From contig JADKHH010000007.1 in NCBI GenBank assembly GCA_016721905.1, forward strand, positions 124,001 through 188,000: a DNA stretch of 64,000 bases, given 5' to 3'. A program made the translations under genes and the position numbers. Origin of the DNA: Candidatus Opimibacter skivensis (lineage in GTDB: Bacteria; Bacteroidota; Bacteroidia; Chitinophagales; Saprospiraceae). Of this stretch, positions 15,308-24,899 are shown piece by piece. The notes under the pieces are model-generated. The model made no database searches and was not told where the DNA came from. It saw nothing but the letters and a program-made list of their open reading frames with translations. Position 1 is the first letter of the stretch. Every line of letters starts with the position of its first letter.

Positions 15308-17806
15308 TTATGCACTGACTTTCCTTAGTCTGATCCATTTGATACTTTCCAGGATCACGAGCATTCCCAATGCACCTCCGAGCGATGTTGCAAAATGCAT
15401 ATACCCTGGAAACCCGAAACTAAATAACTCCCGCAGGGAAGGTATCGTCAGCAACATCAGCAAGAGGATCACCGCGCCGGTAAGAATGACAGCCGCGGCG
15501 ATATTTTTTTCAAGTATCACCGCGATCACACTTCTGGTTTTAGACAGATTGGTAAGAATCAGGAAAATATTGCCCATGATCAGCGCTGAGAATGCAATGG
15601 CCCTCACTTCCTCATCCGAATGGCCTTCCCGAATGGACAATACGTATACCGTAATGACCATCAATAGCAGCAAGGTTCCTTGAAAGAGACTGTTGCCGAT
15701 TTTACGCCAACCAAAAAACCGGCTGTTCGGATTCCTTGGCCGGCGGTTCATGATGCCTTTTTCTTCCCGTTCGGCTTCAAAAGCAATAGAACAGACCGGG
15801 TCAATAATCAACTCCATAAAAACGATGTGGAGCGGCATCAGCAGCAAGGGGATGGTGGGAAAAAACGCCGGCATGAGCGTCAGACCGATGATCGGGATAT
15901 GAATAGCAAAAATATAGGACATGGCTTTTTGCAGATTGTCAAAAATCCGTCTGCCTGATCGGATGGCACCTACAATAGAGGCAAAATTATCATCAAGCAG
16001 CACCAGTGATGAGGCTTCCCTGGCGACATCTGTGCCCTTGTTGCCCATGGCGATCCCGATATGCGCAGCTTTTAGCGCTGGTGCATCATTGACTCCATCG
16101 CCAGTCATGGCAACGATTTCTCCATTCGCTTTCAGGGCTTCTACGATCCGTAGTTTTTGTTCGGGAACGACGCGTGCAAAAATGGTAGTGTTTCGTATTT
16201 TTTTATGGAGTTCCTGATCGCTCATATGCATTAACTCCTCGCCGGTGATCAGTTTACCTTTTTCAGGCAAACCCGTTTGCAGCCCAATATTCCTCGCCGT
16301 CGCAGGATAATCTCCGGTAATCATGATCACTTTGATACCGGCATCATGACACTCCTTGACAGCCTGCTTTACTTCAGGTCGGATCGGATCTTCAAAACCC
16401 AGGAGCCCTTTAAATGTAAATTCAAAATTCCGCTGATCTTCTGGCAATGGACTTGCATCTGCTGATGCACTGGCAATGCCTATCACTCTGTATCCTTTCT
16501 CTGCCATCACCTGAACCAGATCAAGTTGCTTTTGCAACTCATGATCATCCATGCCGCACAATTTAAAAATCGCCTCCGGTGCTCCTTTGGTGGAAACCAG
16601 CACCTCGTGCGTTGCTTGATTTTCAAGCACCCGGGTCATGATCAGCATTTCGTGGTTAAATGGATATTCCCTGACCAGTGTATAGGCACCGGTCGAATGT
16701 GCTGATCCCGCATCATAAAACTTATGAATTGCATTTTCCATTGGATCAACGGAAATTTCGGATGATGCCAGATGGGCTACTTCCACCAAACTTGAAACTT
16801 CAGCAAAACTATTCGCAAAGTCAGAACGGTAATACATTTTGTCTCCGCTATACACCGCCGCCACTTCCATTTTATTCATCGTGATCGTGCCTGTCTTATC
16901 GGAGCATAACACGGTGGCAGCGCCCAGCGTTTCGATGGCAGATGCATTGCGCGTCAGTACATTCTTTTTTGAAAGTCGCCATGCACCAAGTGCCATAAAA
17001 ATGGTGAGGACCACCGGAAATTCTTCGGGCAACACGGCCATGGCAGCAGCGAGCCCATTGAGCAGGGACTGGATGAAGTTGCCCCTGGTGAAATAGAAAA
17101 GAGCAACGATGCCAATGCAAACAATACCTCCGAAAAGGAACAGGTATCGGATCAACACCTTCATCTCTTTCTGTAGCCTTGTCTCCTCCGGATTGATTTT
17201 CTCCAGCGAAGCTCCTATTTTACCAAACTGTGTATGAACACCAGTGGTATCTACCGCTGCCAGTCCTCTTCCCTTGACCACCAGGGTGCCGCTAAATACC
17301 TGTGTGCTATTCTCCTGCCCGGCTTTCCCAAGTGATTTCGTTACCGGAACGGATTCTCCGGTGAGCATGGATTCGTCTATTGTCAGGTTCATCACCTCCT
17401 GCAAAGTGGCATCTGCGGCTACCCTGTCACCTTCATTGAGGATCATGATATCTCCGGGCACCACTTCCCTGCCGGGAATTCTCGTCTCTACCCCATCACG
17501 TAATACAAGGACCCTTGGTGAAGAAAGCTTCTTGAGCGCTTCGAGTGCCCGCTCCGTCTTCCTGTGCTGATAGAACGTGATGAAGATGATGATAAAGATG
17601 GTGGACAGCATGATGATACCCTCCCTCAAATCACCGATCAGAATATATAAGCCTCCACAACTGATCAATAACAGGAACATAGGCTCCCTGATCACGTCCA
17701 GGGCTATCCTCCATATCGTTTTAGGCCGGGAAACAGGAAGTTCGTTAAACCCACTTTCACCTAATCTCTTTGTTGCTTCGGCCGCACTAAGTCCCTGTAT
17801 CATCAT
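15308..17806 (-). CDS. P-type cation-transporting ATPase (P2 group)
   Basis: The start is best placed at the ATG at 17806 (MMIQGLSAAEATKRLGESGF); the 16 upstream in-frame codons lie in repeat-derived sequence. The roughly 832-residue protein has the cation-ATPase N domain, actuator motif LTGES, the M4 ion-site motif PEEFP, phosphorylation motif CSDKTGTIT (Asp is phosphorylated), hinge GDGVNDAPALK, and a C-terminal block of six membrane segments. This is the layout of P2A/P2B-like Ca2+ or Mn2+ pumps of the inner membrane. PEEFP instead of PEGLP marks a bacterial subgroup of uncertain ion specificity. No metal-regulator gene lies next to it. Confidence 0.92.
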   Translation of the reverse strand: MMIQGLSAAEATKRLGESGFNELPVSRPKTIWRIALDVIREPMFLLLISCGGLYILIGDLREGIIMLSTIFIIIFITFYQHRKTERALEALKKLSSPRVLVLRDGVETRIPGREVVPGDIMILNEGDRVAADATLQEVMNLTIDESMLTGESVPVTKSLGKAGQENSTQVFSGTLVVKGRGLAAVDTTGVHTQFGKIGASLEKINPEETRLQKEMKVLIRYLFLFGGIVCIGIVALFYFTRGNFIQSLLNGLAAAMAVLPEEFPVVLTIFMALGAWRLSKKNVLTRNASAIETLGAATVLCSDKTGTITMNKMEVAAVYSGDKMYYRSDFANSFAEVSSLVEVAHLASSEISVDPMENAIHKFYDAGSAHSTGAYTLVREYPFNHEMLIMTRVLENQATHEVLVSTKGAPEAIFKLCGMDDHELQKQLDLVQVMAEKGYRVIGIASASADASPLPEDQRNFEFTFKGLLGFEDPIRPEVKQAVKECHDAGIKVIMITGDYPATARNIGLQTGLPEKGKLITGEELMHMSDQELHKKIRNTTIFARVVPEQKLRIVEALKANGEIVAMTGDGVNDAPALKAAHIGIAMGNKGTDVAREASSLVLLDDNFASIVGAIRSGRRIFDNLQKAMSYIFAIHIPIIGLTLMPAFFPTIPLLLMPLHIVFMELIIDPVCSIAFEAEREEKGIMNRRPRNPNSRFFGWRKIGNSLFQGTLLLLMVITVYVLSIREGHSDEEVRAIAFSALIMGNIFLILTNLSKTRSVIAVILEKNIAAAVILTGAVILLLMLLTIPSLRELFSFGFPGYMHFATSLGGALGMLVILESIKWIRLRKVSA

Positions 17807-17858
17807 CTCGTAAGATAGGGCTTTAAAAGGCAAGGGGCAAGGAGCAAAGGGCAAAAAG

Positions 17859-17916
17859 AGAAAGGATCATTGTGTAGAGACGCGATTAATCGTGTCTCTA
17901 CACAATGATCCTTTCT
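17859..17916. repeat. Palindrome with a second constant core (58 bp)
   Basis: A 58-bp palindrome centred at 17887.5 with one mismatch pair. The core half-site is TGTAGAGACGCGATT; the outer arms are AGAAAGGATCATTG and its reverse complement. The design (30-bp core plus self-complementary arms) is the same as that of the 5.5-6.6 kb palindromes, with a different core. It lies between the ATPase start and the end of the next same-strand gene. Confidence 0.85.
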
Positions 17917-17958
17917 TCTTACTTTCTTACTTTCTTACTCTCTTACTCTCTCACAGTT

Positions 17959-20900
17959 TTACCCTCTTACAACCACCATTTTTTGGGTGGCGGTAAAACC
18001 AGCGGCTTGCAACTGGCAGATGACGATGCCATTGCTGATACCGAGCTTTTCTTGAGAGATAACCACTGTATTCATACCTTGGGTGTATGTAGCAGTTACA
18101 TCATATAAAAGACGGCCTGACAGATCATAAAAACGCAGTGAGGCATCTCCTGATTTTTCGAGGCTAAAGCGGATCGTTGTATTCTGTGAAAACGGATTAG
18201 GCTCGTTGACAAACAACGTGTTTTCAAATGCTGCAGGTAGTGTCGAAGTTGGCTCTAGCTCAATCTGTAATCGATCCAAAGCATCACCGGCATAAGCCTC
18301 AGCAAGGAGGGTTCCGTTATGCAGCTGCATCATTTCGCTAACAGATCCACTTGTGGAGGACATGACGATCACACTAAAGAGGACTTGATCAGCTGGCACG
18401 CTTACGAGTGACTGTGCATTCCAACTCATCAATAACCTTCCGTCAGCAGTGATGTTGAAGTTTTCTTCTCCAATCGCCAATGCACCGGCTTCCACATCGA
18501 GGATCATACCATCCGTCATTTCAAGACCGAGCTGTAAACCAGCAATGTTTGAAAAACTGGATGCGGTGAAATCTATTTTTGTTGGAACACCTGCTATCAG
18601 GGTTTGATCAGCCATATTGAGCATCAGTGTTTCACTCCACCTTGGCAGGATGGTTGTAAAATCATTCTTAGCATCTCCGGTTACATCTCCTGTCTTGACG
18701 CCGATGAAATCTGCATCTGTGATATCAGCTCCCAGGTATTCGATCCTAAGTGTCTCCTCAAAGAACCATGGTGCACCGGGCTCCAGGTATTGGCTTGCAA
18801 TACCAAATCTCCAACTCGTGTTATCAGGAAAAGATGCATACTTGCCAAGGAGTAATTTCCTGATGATGATAAGATCTATCGCCGTAATGCTATTGCTTCT
18901 GTTGGCATCTGCGGCGATCATTTGATAAGGAGATGCAAAGCGCTTGATGCCCAGCAGATGTTTCTGTATCTGGATCAGGTCAATTGTATTGACTCCATCA
19001 GTATGATCTGTATCCTTGAATCCGCGGATGTAATAATCATTTTTAGGTTCAAGGCCATCAAAGCGATAGAATCCACCTGCTGCTGTATTTGTCACCACTT
19101 CGTTGGTCAAAGATGGATCATCATACATCCTCATCTCAATGCCACGCAACTTCAAATCGCCTGATGTGGCTACGATACCTGAAATACTCTTGTCTAAGAG
19201 GTTGACGGAGGCACAACTGGCTACGAAGTTGATTTCATCGAGATCCCAAACAGATTCTGTAGCTCCGTTACCTACCGGACAATAGGACAGCAATTCAAAT
19301 CGGAAGGTAGTAGGCTCAGTGACCAGGAATTCATCGATACCAAAGAAGTCGTACACTACTTCATGCCATGAGAACGCCGTAGCGGTAGCAGGGCTCACGT
19401 ATATTTCAGTTCCGTTTTTCAGCACGCGGACATTAAACAGTGTTGGATAATTGTTTAGTCCTGTATTACCACTGATCCATTCAAAGTTAACCGGTGCTTT
19501 TTCATAAAAAGAAAATCCTGTCAGGTAAACGGCTGTATCCGGATCGGGCGTGACTTGTAATTCTATCACGACAGATGCTTCATCCCCCGGCAAATACGTG
19601 CAACCTGGAAGCGACCCTACACACATACCTGGTGAGTCATTCACGCCTGGTGTACAGCTATGCTTGTTGACCTGTGGATTTTCCCGGTGCAGCGTGTCAC
19701 CAATGATAGCAGCACAAGGCAGAGGTTGTGGGTAGGATGGATAGAATTCTGAATAATCCATGTGCGTATTATTGCTCATGAAAGATTCGCAGGCATTGAG
19801 GTCATAGTGAATGACGGTATTCAGGATGATGACATTGATGGTCAGGATGCTGTCGCAGCCTTCTGAATTGGTCAGTTCCTGGATATATTGACCACCTTCG
19901 TTATAGGTCTCCCCATTGATTTCTACAGATTCACCAAGGACGATCAATGTATCAATCGTTTCTGTCAATGGTGGATCGATAGTCACCTGGTAATCACAAC
20001 TTGTCTGACAAGTATCTCCAAGGCTGGTCAACCAATCTACCTGGAGAAAATAATCTCCACCATCATTGATCGTGATGGATGTCCCGTCATTAGCACCTAC
20101 AATACCCGGGCCGGACCAAACGGTACTGATGATTTCTGCTTCAGCTGCGCCTGCCGGAGAAAGGATAGGATTGAAAGTAAGTTGGGATGTACTGCCTGAA
20201 CACATACGAACTGGTCCTTCAATCTCACAGGTATAATAAGCTGGCAGGAAGAAGATATCCTGGCGTATGATGAGTTGTGAAAACCACCATGAATTGATCG
20301 TGTGGAGGTTTCCAAAACCTGGTGTATTAGGTTGTGTATAATTCGTCCAACGGTGACAAGGAGGCATACATCCGGTAAGCTGTACGGATGGTTCGCCGCT
20401 ACCGGATGCTACGGAGATGTTGGAATCATCATAGAAGAGCAGGGATACTGCTGCTGCGGGGCGCACGGCAGAGATCATAAAGCCATTGGTCATATACTCT
20501 GCATCATAGATCGGAAAGTGATAGATGCCCTGAGCATAAGCTATCGTGACCGGGATCTGGGTATTTACATTTTCAGGCAACGGATTGCCGAGGCCATCAA
20601 ATCCATCCCATTGGACGCAAACAGGTAAACCAACTTCTTCAGCGGTGACCGTCTGGGATAAAAGAATATCTGCGGTATTTGGTGTGTACACATTGTCCGG
20701 CCCGTTAAAATCGAGTAAGAGATCAACCTGTCCGGCTTTGGTGATGGTAAACTTGATACAATAATCTTCTCCTGAGCAACGGCTGATGCCGATGAGTTCG
20801 AGCTCCCCGACACTAGCGGTGGCGCAGATGTCGACAGGGTCATTGAGAAAGATGGAATATTCGGGTTGGGTGGCATTCATATTTTGAACACTCCTCCGGT

Positions 20901-21717
20901 CAACGGCCACATCACCGGTATTCATGGCTCCAAAACTATTGAAGGCAACATTGAAAGCTGCAGGTTGAAAGCCGCTACCGTTAAAATCGATCTTCGTTAC
21001 GAATGATTTATTGTCATCGTCCGGATCCGGGGCGCAAACATAGAAGGCACCGTTGAAGGGACGGAAAGGGAAACCAAAATCATTGATGGCAAAAAATGAC
21101 CAGTTATGCGACCAAACCCTTCCTGGTTTTTCTATTGGTGATGGTCCGGAACAATTTGCGACAGTGATATCCCAGAAATCAATCAGGAGGTCATTGTTCT
21201 CCTCATCCTGGAATTCGATGTAATAGTCGCCTTTGCCTGCCCAGCCTTGTGAGCCCAGGTCTGCAGAGGTGACCTGGGTTGCATTATAACCACCAGGCCC
21301 AAAGATCTGCATGGGGCCACCAAAAGCTTCGCTCCAATTCTGGATATTGGCTCCGGCAGGTGTTACGGTGATTGGTCCGTAAACGACATTTCCATTAGGG
21401 TCTTTGATCTGGTAGAAGAAAGTAATCTTGGGAGGTGCCGGTGAAGTCACATTGTTATGTGCCCAGTTGAAACCGAGATAGATGCACTCGGTGGATGGGT
21501 CGGTCAGATGGATGTACAACCGGCTCTGTGGATTCGGGTTGTTGAATGCGGCAAAGCTGCTATACGCCGGATTGTTGATGTGGAGGGCGGCAATGTCAGT
21601 TGTATTATTGCCCATGATGTTGATGTTTCCATTGGGGGCGACCTGACGGGTACCTTCGGCGGATAGCTGGTTAATAGCCATCAGGGCCAGGCAGAGAAGG
21701 GGGGTAAAAAATCTCAT
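17959..21717 (-). CDS. Giant T9SS-secreted protein with dockerin-like and cohesin-like regions
   Basis: A 1252-residue protein with a signal peptide (MRFFTPLLCLALMAINQLSA). The N-terminal half is beta-rich and Cys-containing (CIYLGFNWAHNN, YYIEFQDEENNDLLIDFWDI). The middle has Ig-like sequence ending in an adhesin-type pattern (GESVEINGETYNEGGQYIQE, then NSEGCDSILTINVIIL), followed by a lectin-like stretch. Near residue 935 comes a dockerin-type segment (GVNTIDLIQIQKHLLGIK, then NSITAIDLIIIRKLLLGKY), and near 1060 a cohesin-like beta domain (GLQLGLEMTDGMILDVEAG). A T9SS sorting domain closes it (NEPNPFSQNTTIRFSLEKSG, LYDLSGRLL-like, KMVVVRG). It is an exported surface protein; substrate or partner unknown. 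Its 3' end abuts a low-complexity CTTACTCTC repeat. Confidence 0.85.
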   Translation of the reverse strand: MRFFTPLLCLALMAINQLSAEGTRQVAPNGNINIMGNNTTDIAALHINNPAYSSFAAFNNPNPQSRLYIHLTDPSTECIYLGFNWAHNNVTSPAPPKITFFYQIKDPNGNVVYGPITVTPAGANIQNWSEAFGGPMQIFGPGGYNATQVTSADLGSQGWAGKGDYYIEFQDEENNDLLIDFWDITVANCSGPSPIEKPGRVWSHNWSFFAINDFGFPFRPFNGAFYVCAPDPDDDNKSFVTKIDFNGSGFQPAAFNVAFNSFGAMNTGDVAVDRRSVQNMNATQPEYSIFLNDPVDICATASVGELELIGISRCSGEDYCIKFTITKAGQVDLLLDFNGPDNVYTPNTADILLSQTVTAEEVGLPVCVQWDGFDGLGNPLPENVNTQIPVTIAYAQGIYHFPIYDAEYMTNGFMISAVRPAAAVSLLFYDDSNISVASGSGEPSVQLTGCMPPCHRWTNYTQPNTPGFGNLHTINSWWFSQLIIRQDIFFLPAYYTCEIEGPVRMCSGSTSQLTFNPILSPAGAAEAEIISTVWSGPGIVGANDGTSITINDGGDYFLQVDWLTSLGDTCQTSCDYQVTIDPPLTETIDTLIVLGESVEINGETYNEGGQYIQELTNSEGCDSILTINVIILNTVIHYDLNACESFMSNNTHMDYSEFYPSYPQPLPCAAIIGDTLHRENPQVNKHSCTPGVNDSPGMCVGSLPGCTYLPGDEASVVIELQVTPDPDTAVYLTGFSFYEKAPVNFEWISGNTGLNNYPTLFNVRVLKNGTEIYVSPATATAFSWHEVVYDFFGIDEFLVTEPTTFRFELLSYCPVGNGATESVWDLDEINFVASCASVNLLDKSISGIVATSGDLKLRGIEMRMYDDPSLTNEVVTNTAAGGFYRFDGLEPKNDYYIRGFKDTDHTDGVNTIDLIQIQKHLLGIKRFASPYQMIAADANRSNSITAIDLIIIRKLLLGKYASFPDNTSWRFGIASQYLEPGAPWFFEETLRIEYLGADITDADFIGVKTGDVTGDAKNDFTTILPRWSETLMLNMADQTLIAGVPTKIDFTASSFSNIAGLQLGLEMTDGMILDVEAGALAIGEENFNITADGRLLMSWNAQSLVSVPADQVLFSVIVMSSTSGSVSEMMQLHNGTLLAEAYAGDALDRLQIELEPTSTLPAAFENTLFVNEPNPFSQNTTIRFSLEKSGDASLRFYDLSGRLLYDVTATYTQGMNTVVISQEKLGISNGIVICQLQAAGFTATQKMVVVRG

Positions 21718-21899
21718 GTTGGTTGAGTTCGTGTTAGATCTTAGTTAAAAAAAGCATGGCATTACCTTGTCTGGAGGTAAGGACGTGTGTGTGTAGTTAT
21801 CCTAAGAAGAGACGGAAAAAAGGAAAGTGCTGCCTTTTATAGCGTACACTACCAGACTGCTAAGTAAAGAAAACTTATTAAACTATGCAATAATATGAA

Positions 21900-22342
21900 A
21901 ATAGGGGGAGGCGAAAAGGGCAAGGAGCAAGGAGCATGGAGCAAGGAGGCAGTCCTCAGTCCTCAGTTGGCAGGAGGCAGAGACTCCATCTTACGTTCTC
22001 ACTCTCTCACTCTCTTACAAGGGCCGCTGGCCTGGTGCGCCGCAGAGAGCGTAGTCGAACTGTCCTCACCACCAGCGTTGGGGATTTCTGCTGGTCGTTG
22101 GTGGGGACACCAACAACGGCCTGGCCGCTGGCCTGGTGTCCTCACCACCAGCTAAGGGATTTCTGCTGGTCGTTGGTGGGGACACCAACAACGGCCATGC
22201 CGCTGGCTGAAGGCGGAGCCTGCACAAAAAAAAGAGCATAATACGTCTGGAATCTGCGAGTCTGGTATCTGGCATCTTAGTTGAGAGCCTGGCATCTGCG
22301 AGTCTGGCATCTGGCGTCTCACGCTCTCACTCTCTTACTCTC
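21900..22342. repeat. Repeat-rich intergenic region
   Basis: About 600 bp separate two genes (21718-22342). The promoter-proximal part shows nothing recognisable. From about 21908 there are word repeats (GGAGCAAGGAGCATGGAGC, CTCACTCTCTTAC), then two copies of a hairpin element near 22078-22128 and 22144-22205 (TGCTGGTCGTTGGTGGGGAC, then CACCAACAACGGCC). Finally come GAGTCTGGCATCTGGCATCT-type words near 22250-22320. No gene is supported here. Confidence 0.7.
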
Positions 22343-23551
22343 TTACAGATTATTGAGGATGATTTCTTCGAGCCGGGCTTCGGTGCCCTCTCCGTATCCT
22401 TCCTGGATGTGGATGATCTTGCCTTGCTTGTCGATGAGAAACATGGTGGGGTATCCGTTTACCCTGTAGGTTTTGGCGATATCCCTTGATGCATAGAGGA
22501 CGGTATAATCGACATCGCGCTTGGTCAGGAAATCAGGCAGATTGTCCTCTTTGTCATCGTAGGGATCAAGGCCGATGACGACCAGGCCCTGGTCCTTGTA
22601 CTTCTCATGAAGAGATTGGAGGGCCGGTAATGCCTGCATACAAGGATAGCATGATTTATAGAAAAAGTCAAGGAGCACCAGTTTTCCTTTCAGGCCCTCA
22701 AGTCTCACCGTATCTTCCGTGAGGGAAGGAAATGACCATAACGGTGCGATGGTATCAATCGGCAATGGCTCAGGCCTGACGTATGGCGTATACTCCTTGA
22801 GCTTGATATACGCCGGCACCACAGATAGAGATACTTTATCTTCTTCAAAAGGCATATTCAATTCATACCGATCCACCGTAACTAGATCGTACTGAATCAT
22901 TGTGTCCTTGTTCATCACCATTGCTATCTTCTCCGAATACTGGACAGGCATCATGTCCTTAGTATTGATCCAAAAGTGTCGGGCATATTCAATCAGGTTT
23001 AGGCCTGATCCTTTCTCCATGGTGGGCACCTCACTTATTTCAATATGGTGACAGTTATAACCGCTTACGTTTTCTTCACCCACCAACTTCATCTGAAATG
23101 AGGACTCGCGATAATCAGATTTCCCGGGCATGGGGCGGCTTTTCCCGGATGTAAATGGTTCGAAGAAATCATAATTATCTATCCACGAGTCGACTTCACG
23201 CTTCCACTTATCCACACTCAATATTATTCCAGTGCTGTCCTGGAGTGAAAAAGTAACTAACTCTTCACCGGTGAATAGTGCAGAGGTGGCATGTAGTCCT
23301 TCATTTATGAATTGCAAATGAAATACTTCAGGGTATGCCTTTTTGCCTTTCCCTTTTTTGAAATAACATTTTTTACTGCTGACCCTCGTATCCGGACCAC
23401 TCAAAGCTTTTTCATGACTGGTCATTTCATAGTATCCATTGGTAATGGATTGACATTTTTCCTTTGATCTTTTTAAAATGTCTTTGGCATCCTGGCTAGA
23501 AAGTGTCATACTCAACAGGAGCAGGCAGGTAAGAATAAGGGGACTTTTCAT
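22343..23551 (-). CDS. TlpA-like thioredoxin-domain protein, exported
   Basis: A 402-residue protein with a signal peptide (MKSPLILTCLLLLSMTLSSQ). A long N-terminal beta-rich domain of the DUF4369/outer-membrane-lipoprotein-like kind (about residues 25-260) has the YEMTSHEKALSG region. The C-terminal TlpA/AhpC-type thioredoxin fold (about 270-402) starts at PLWSFPSLTEDTVRLEGLKG, holds the redox motif CYPC in FFYKSCYPCMQALPAL, and has the cis-proline region GYPTMFLIDKQGKI. Such proteins act as periplasmic thiol oxidoreductases. The client protein is unknown. The gene has its own repeats on both sides and no operon partner. Confidence 0.88.
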   Translation of the reverse strand: MKSPLILTCLLLLSMTLSSQDAKDILKRSKEKCQSITNGYYEMTSHEKALSGPDTRVSSKKCYFKKGKGKKAYPEVFHLQFINEGLHATSALFTGEELVTFSLQDSTGIILSVDKWKREVDSWIDNYDFFEPFTSGKSRPMPGKSDYRESSFQMKLVGEENVSGYNCHHIEISEVPTMEKGSGLNLIEYARHFWINTKDMMPVQYSEKIAMVMNKDTMIQYDLVTVDRYELNMPFEEDKVSLSVVPAYIKLKEYTPYVRPEPLPIDTIAPLWSFPSLTEDTVRLEGLKGKLVLLDFFYKSCYPCMQALPALQSLHEKYKDQGLVVIGLDPYDDKEDNLPDFLTKRDVDYTVLYASRDIAKTYRVNGYPTMFLIDKQGKIIHIQEGYGEGTEARLEEIILNNL

Positions 23552-23599
23552 AGGTTTTGGTTTTATGGTTAAAAATGAGCTGTCAGCCGTCAGCTATCA

Positions 23600-23690
23600 G
23601 TTTTGCGGTGGTTGTTGGTGGGGACACCAACAACGGCTTCGCCGAATTTCATTTTTCATTTTTCACTCTTCACTTTTCACTTTTCACTTA
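23600..23690. repeat. Hairpin and short-word repeats
   Basis: The gap 23552-23687 holds one more copy of the GTTGTTGGTGGGGACACCAA hairpin family and a run of CTTTTCA/CTTCACTT words that ends in the next gene's last codons. Confidence 0.6.
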
Positions 23691-24341
23691 CTTGGCTTCG
23701 TACTTCATGGACCAGATGATAATCAACGGGGTCAACACAGCCGTTGGTAAAAGCCACAATACAATGCCCGGTATTACAGATGGAAAATTATCGGCATTGA
23801 CCACCAGGAAGGCTGTCAGCGCAGCAATGTAACCACCCGTCATACGCTGCAGATGTGCGAGCAACCAATAATTACGATGCTCAGCTTTGCCGCGATAATT
23901 TTTTAGATCCGTCCTGACAAAGAGCAGACTGATCATTCCAAAAACAATTAAAACAATTCCGAATGTTTCGGATGCAATGAGTGTCCTTACGCCCATGAAT
24001 ATAAACAAAAGTCCGGCAAGCCCCATGCATACGGTCAAAAACCAGTCAAACGCTTTTGGGTCATTGTCCACTTCGGTGAGCCGGAGACGAATATACCGAT
24101 AACCGGTGCCAACCATATACACCGTAAAGACACCAACGATCATCAGGAAATTATTGGGATGAAGTATAGACAGAATGATGGCAGAAATTCCGGCAAGAAT
24201 CATAGCATACGTAAACACTAAACCAATTCGCTTGTGCAGCAAATCACCTTTCCGGCGTATCAGATTTATGGTACCGGCGATCAGCCCCGTGGCACCGTTG
24301 GCGATATGTACGATCAGCAGGAAGGTAAAAAGTGAATCCAT
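23688..24341 (-). CDS. DUF2306-like integral membrane protein
   Basis: A 217-residue protein with about seven membrane segments. The N terminus reads FLLIVHIANGATGLIAGTIN, then RRKGDLLHKRIGLVFTYAMI, the HI-x-G and KG-x3-H-R-x-G pattern of the DUF2306 family. A second conserved histidine group is in AEHRNYWLLAHLQRMTGGYI. Conserved His residues inside membrane helices suggest haem or metal binding, but the function of the family is not known. The gene is monocistronic as far as can be seen. Confidence 0.7.
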   Translation of the reverse strand: MDSLFTFLLIVHIANGATGLIAGTINLIRRKGDLLHKRIGLVFTYAMILAGISAIILSILHPNNFLMIVGVFTVYMVGTGYRYIRLRLTEVDNDPKAFDWFLTVCMGLAGLLFIFMGVRTLIASETFGIVLIVFGMISLLFVRTDLKNYRGKAEHRNYWLLAHLQRMTGGYIAALTAFLVVNADNFPSVIPGIVLWLLPTAVLTPLIIIWSMKYEAK

Positions 24342-24899
24342 AGTTGGTTTTTCTGTGGGTACTAAAATGAGAAAAATATTTTGAAACGCAATATTAGCAT
24401 AAGGCTAAGGCGAAGGCTGAGGCGAAGGCTAAGGCGAAGGCGAAGGCGAAGAGGTGATTTCTACCTGTAGCCAGGAGGCTACTGTCACAATTTTGCACTT
24501 GAACATGTTTTTAATGCTTTACCCGTCGGCAGCCTAGAGGCTACCAACAACGTCTGGTTTTTTTTATTAAAAAAAACAGACCAAGGTCGCAGGCGGAGCC
24601 TGCAAAAAAAACGAGCATTATACGTCTGGCATCTGCGAGTCTGGTATCTGGCATCTCTGTAAAAAGTCTGGCGTCTGCGAGTCTGGCATCTGGCATCTTA
24701 CGCCTCTCACTCTCTTACACCTCTTACTCTCTCACAATGCCATGAGTAAAAAAATGGCTGCCAAGCCAGGAATTGAATTGCCACGGCTTTCAAGCCGTAG
24801 CAATTCATGCAATTGGGAATGATTGCATGAACGAAAAAATTGGCCTGTAGGACAGCATTTGAATTGCAACGGCTTTCAAGCCGTGAGGCTCTTGGCAAA
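24342..24899. repeat. Repeat-rich intergenic region
   Basis: This 558-bp gap has no supportable gene. It contains a hexamer tract (AAGGCG/AAGGCT, about 24401-24450), word repeats of the GTCTGGCATCTGCGAGTCTG family near 24620-24700, and a CTCACTCTCTTAC tract. Two copies of a small palindrome built on ACGGCTTTCAAGCCGT lie at 24774-24807 (extended arms TGAATTGC/GCAATTCA) and 24860-24884. The last copy ends close to the stop codon of the following gene. Confidence 0.75.

Noticed and set aside
17807..17854. N-terminal extension of the P-type ATPase (MPFAPCPLPFKALSYE)
   Set aside because: Encoded by short-word repeat DNA and not part of the ATPase family; the ATG at 17806 is preferred.
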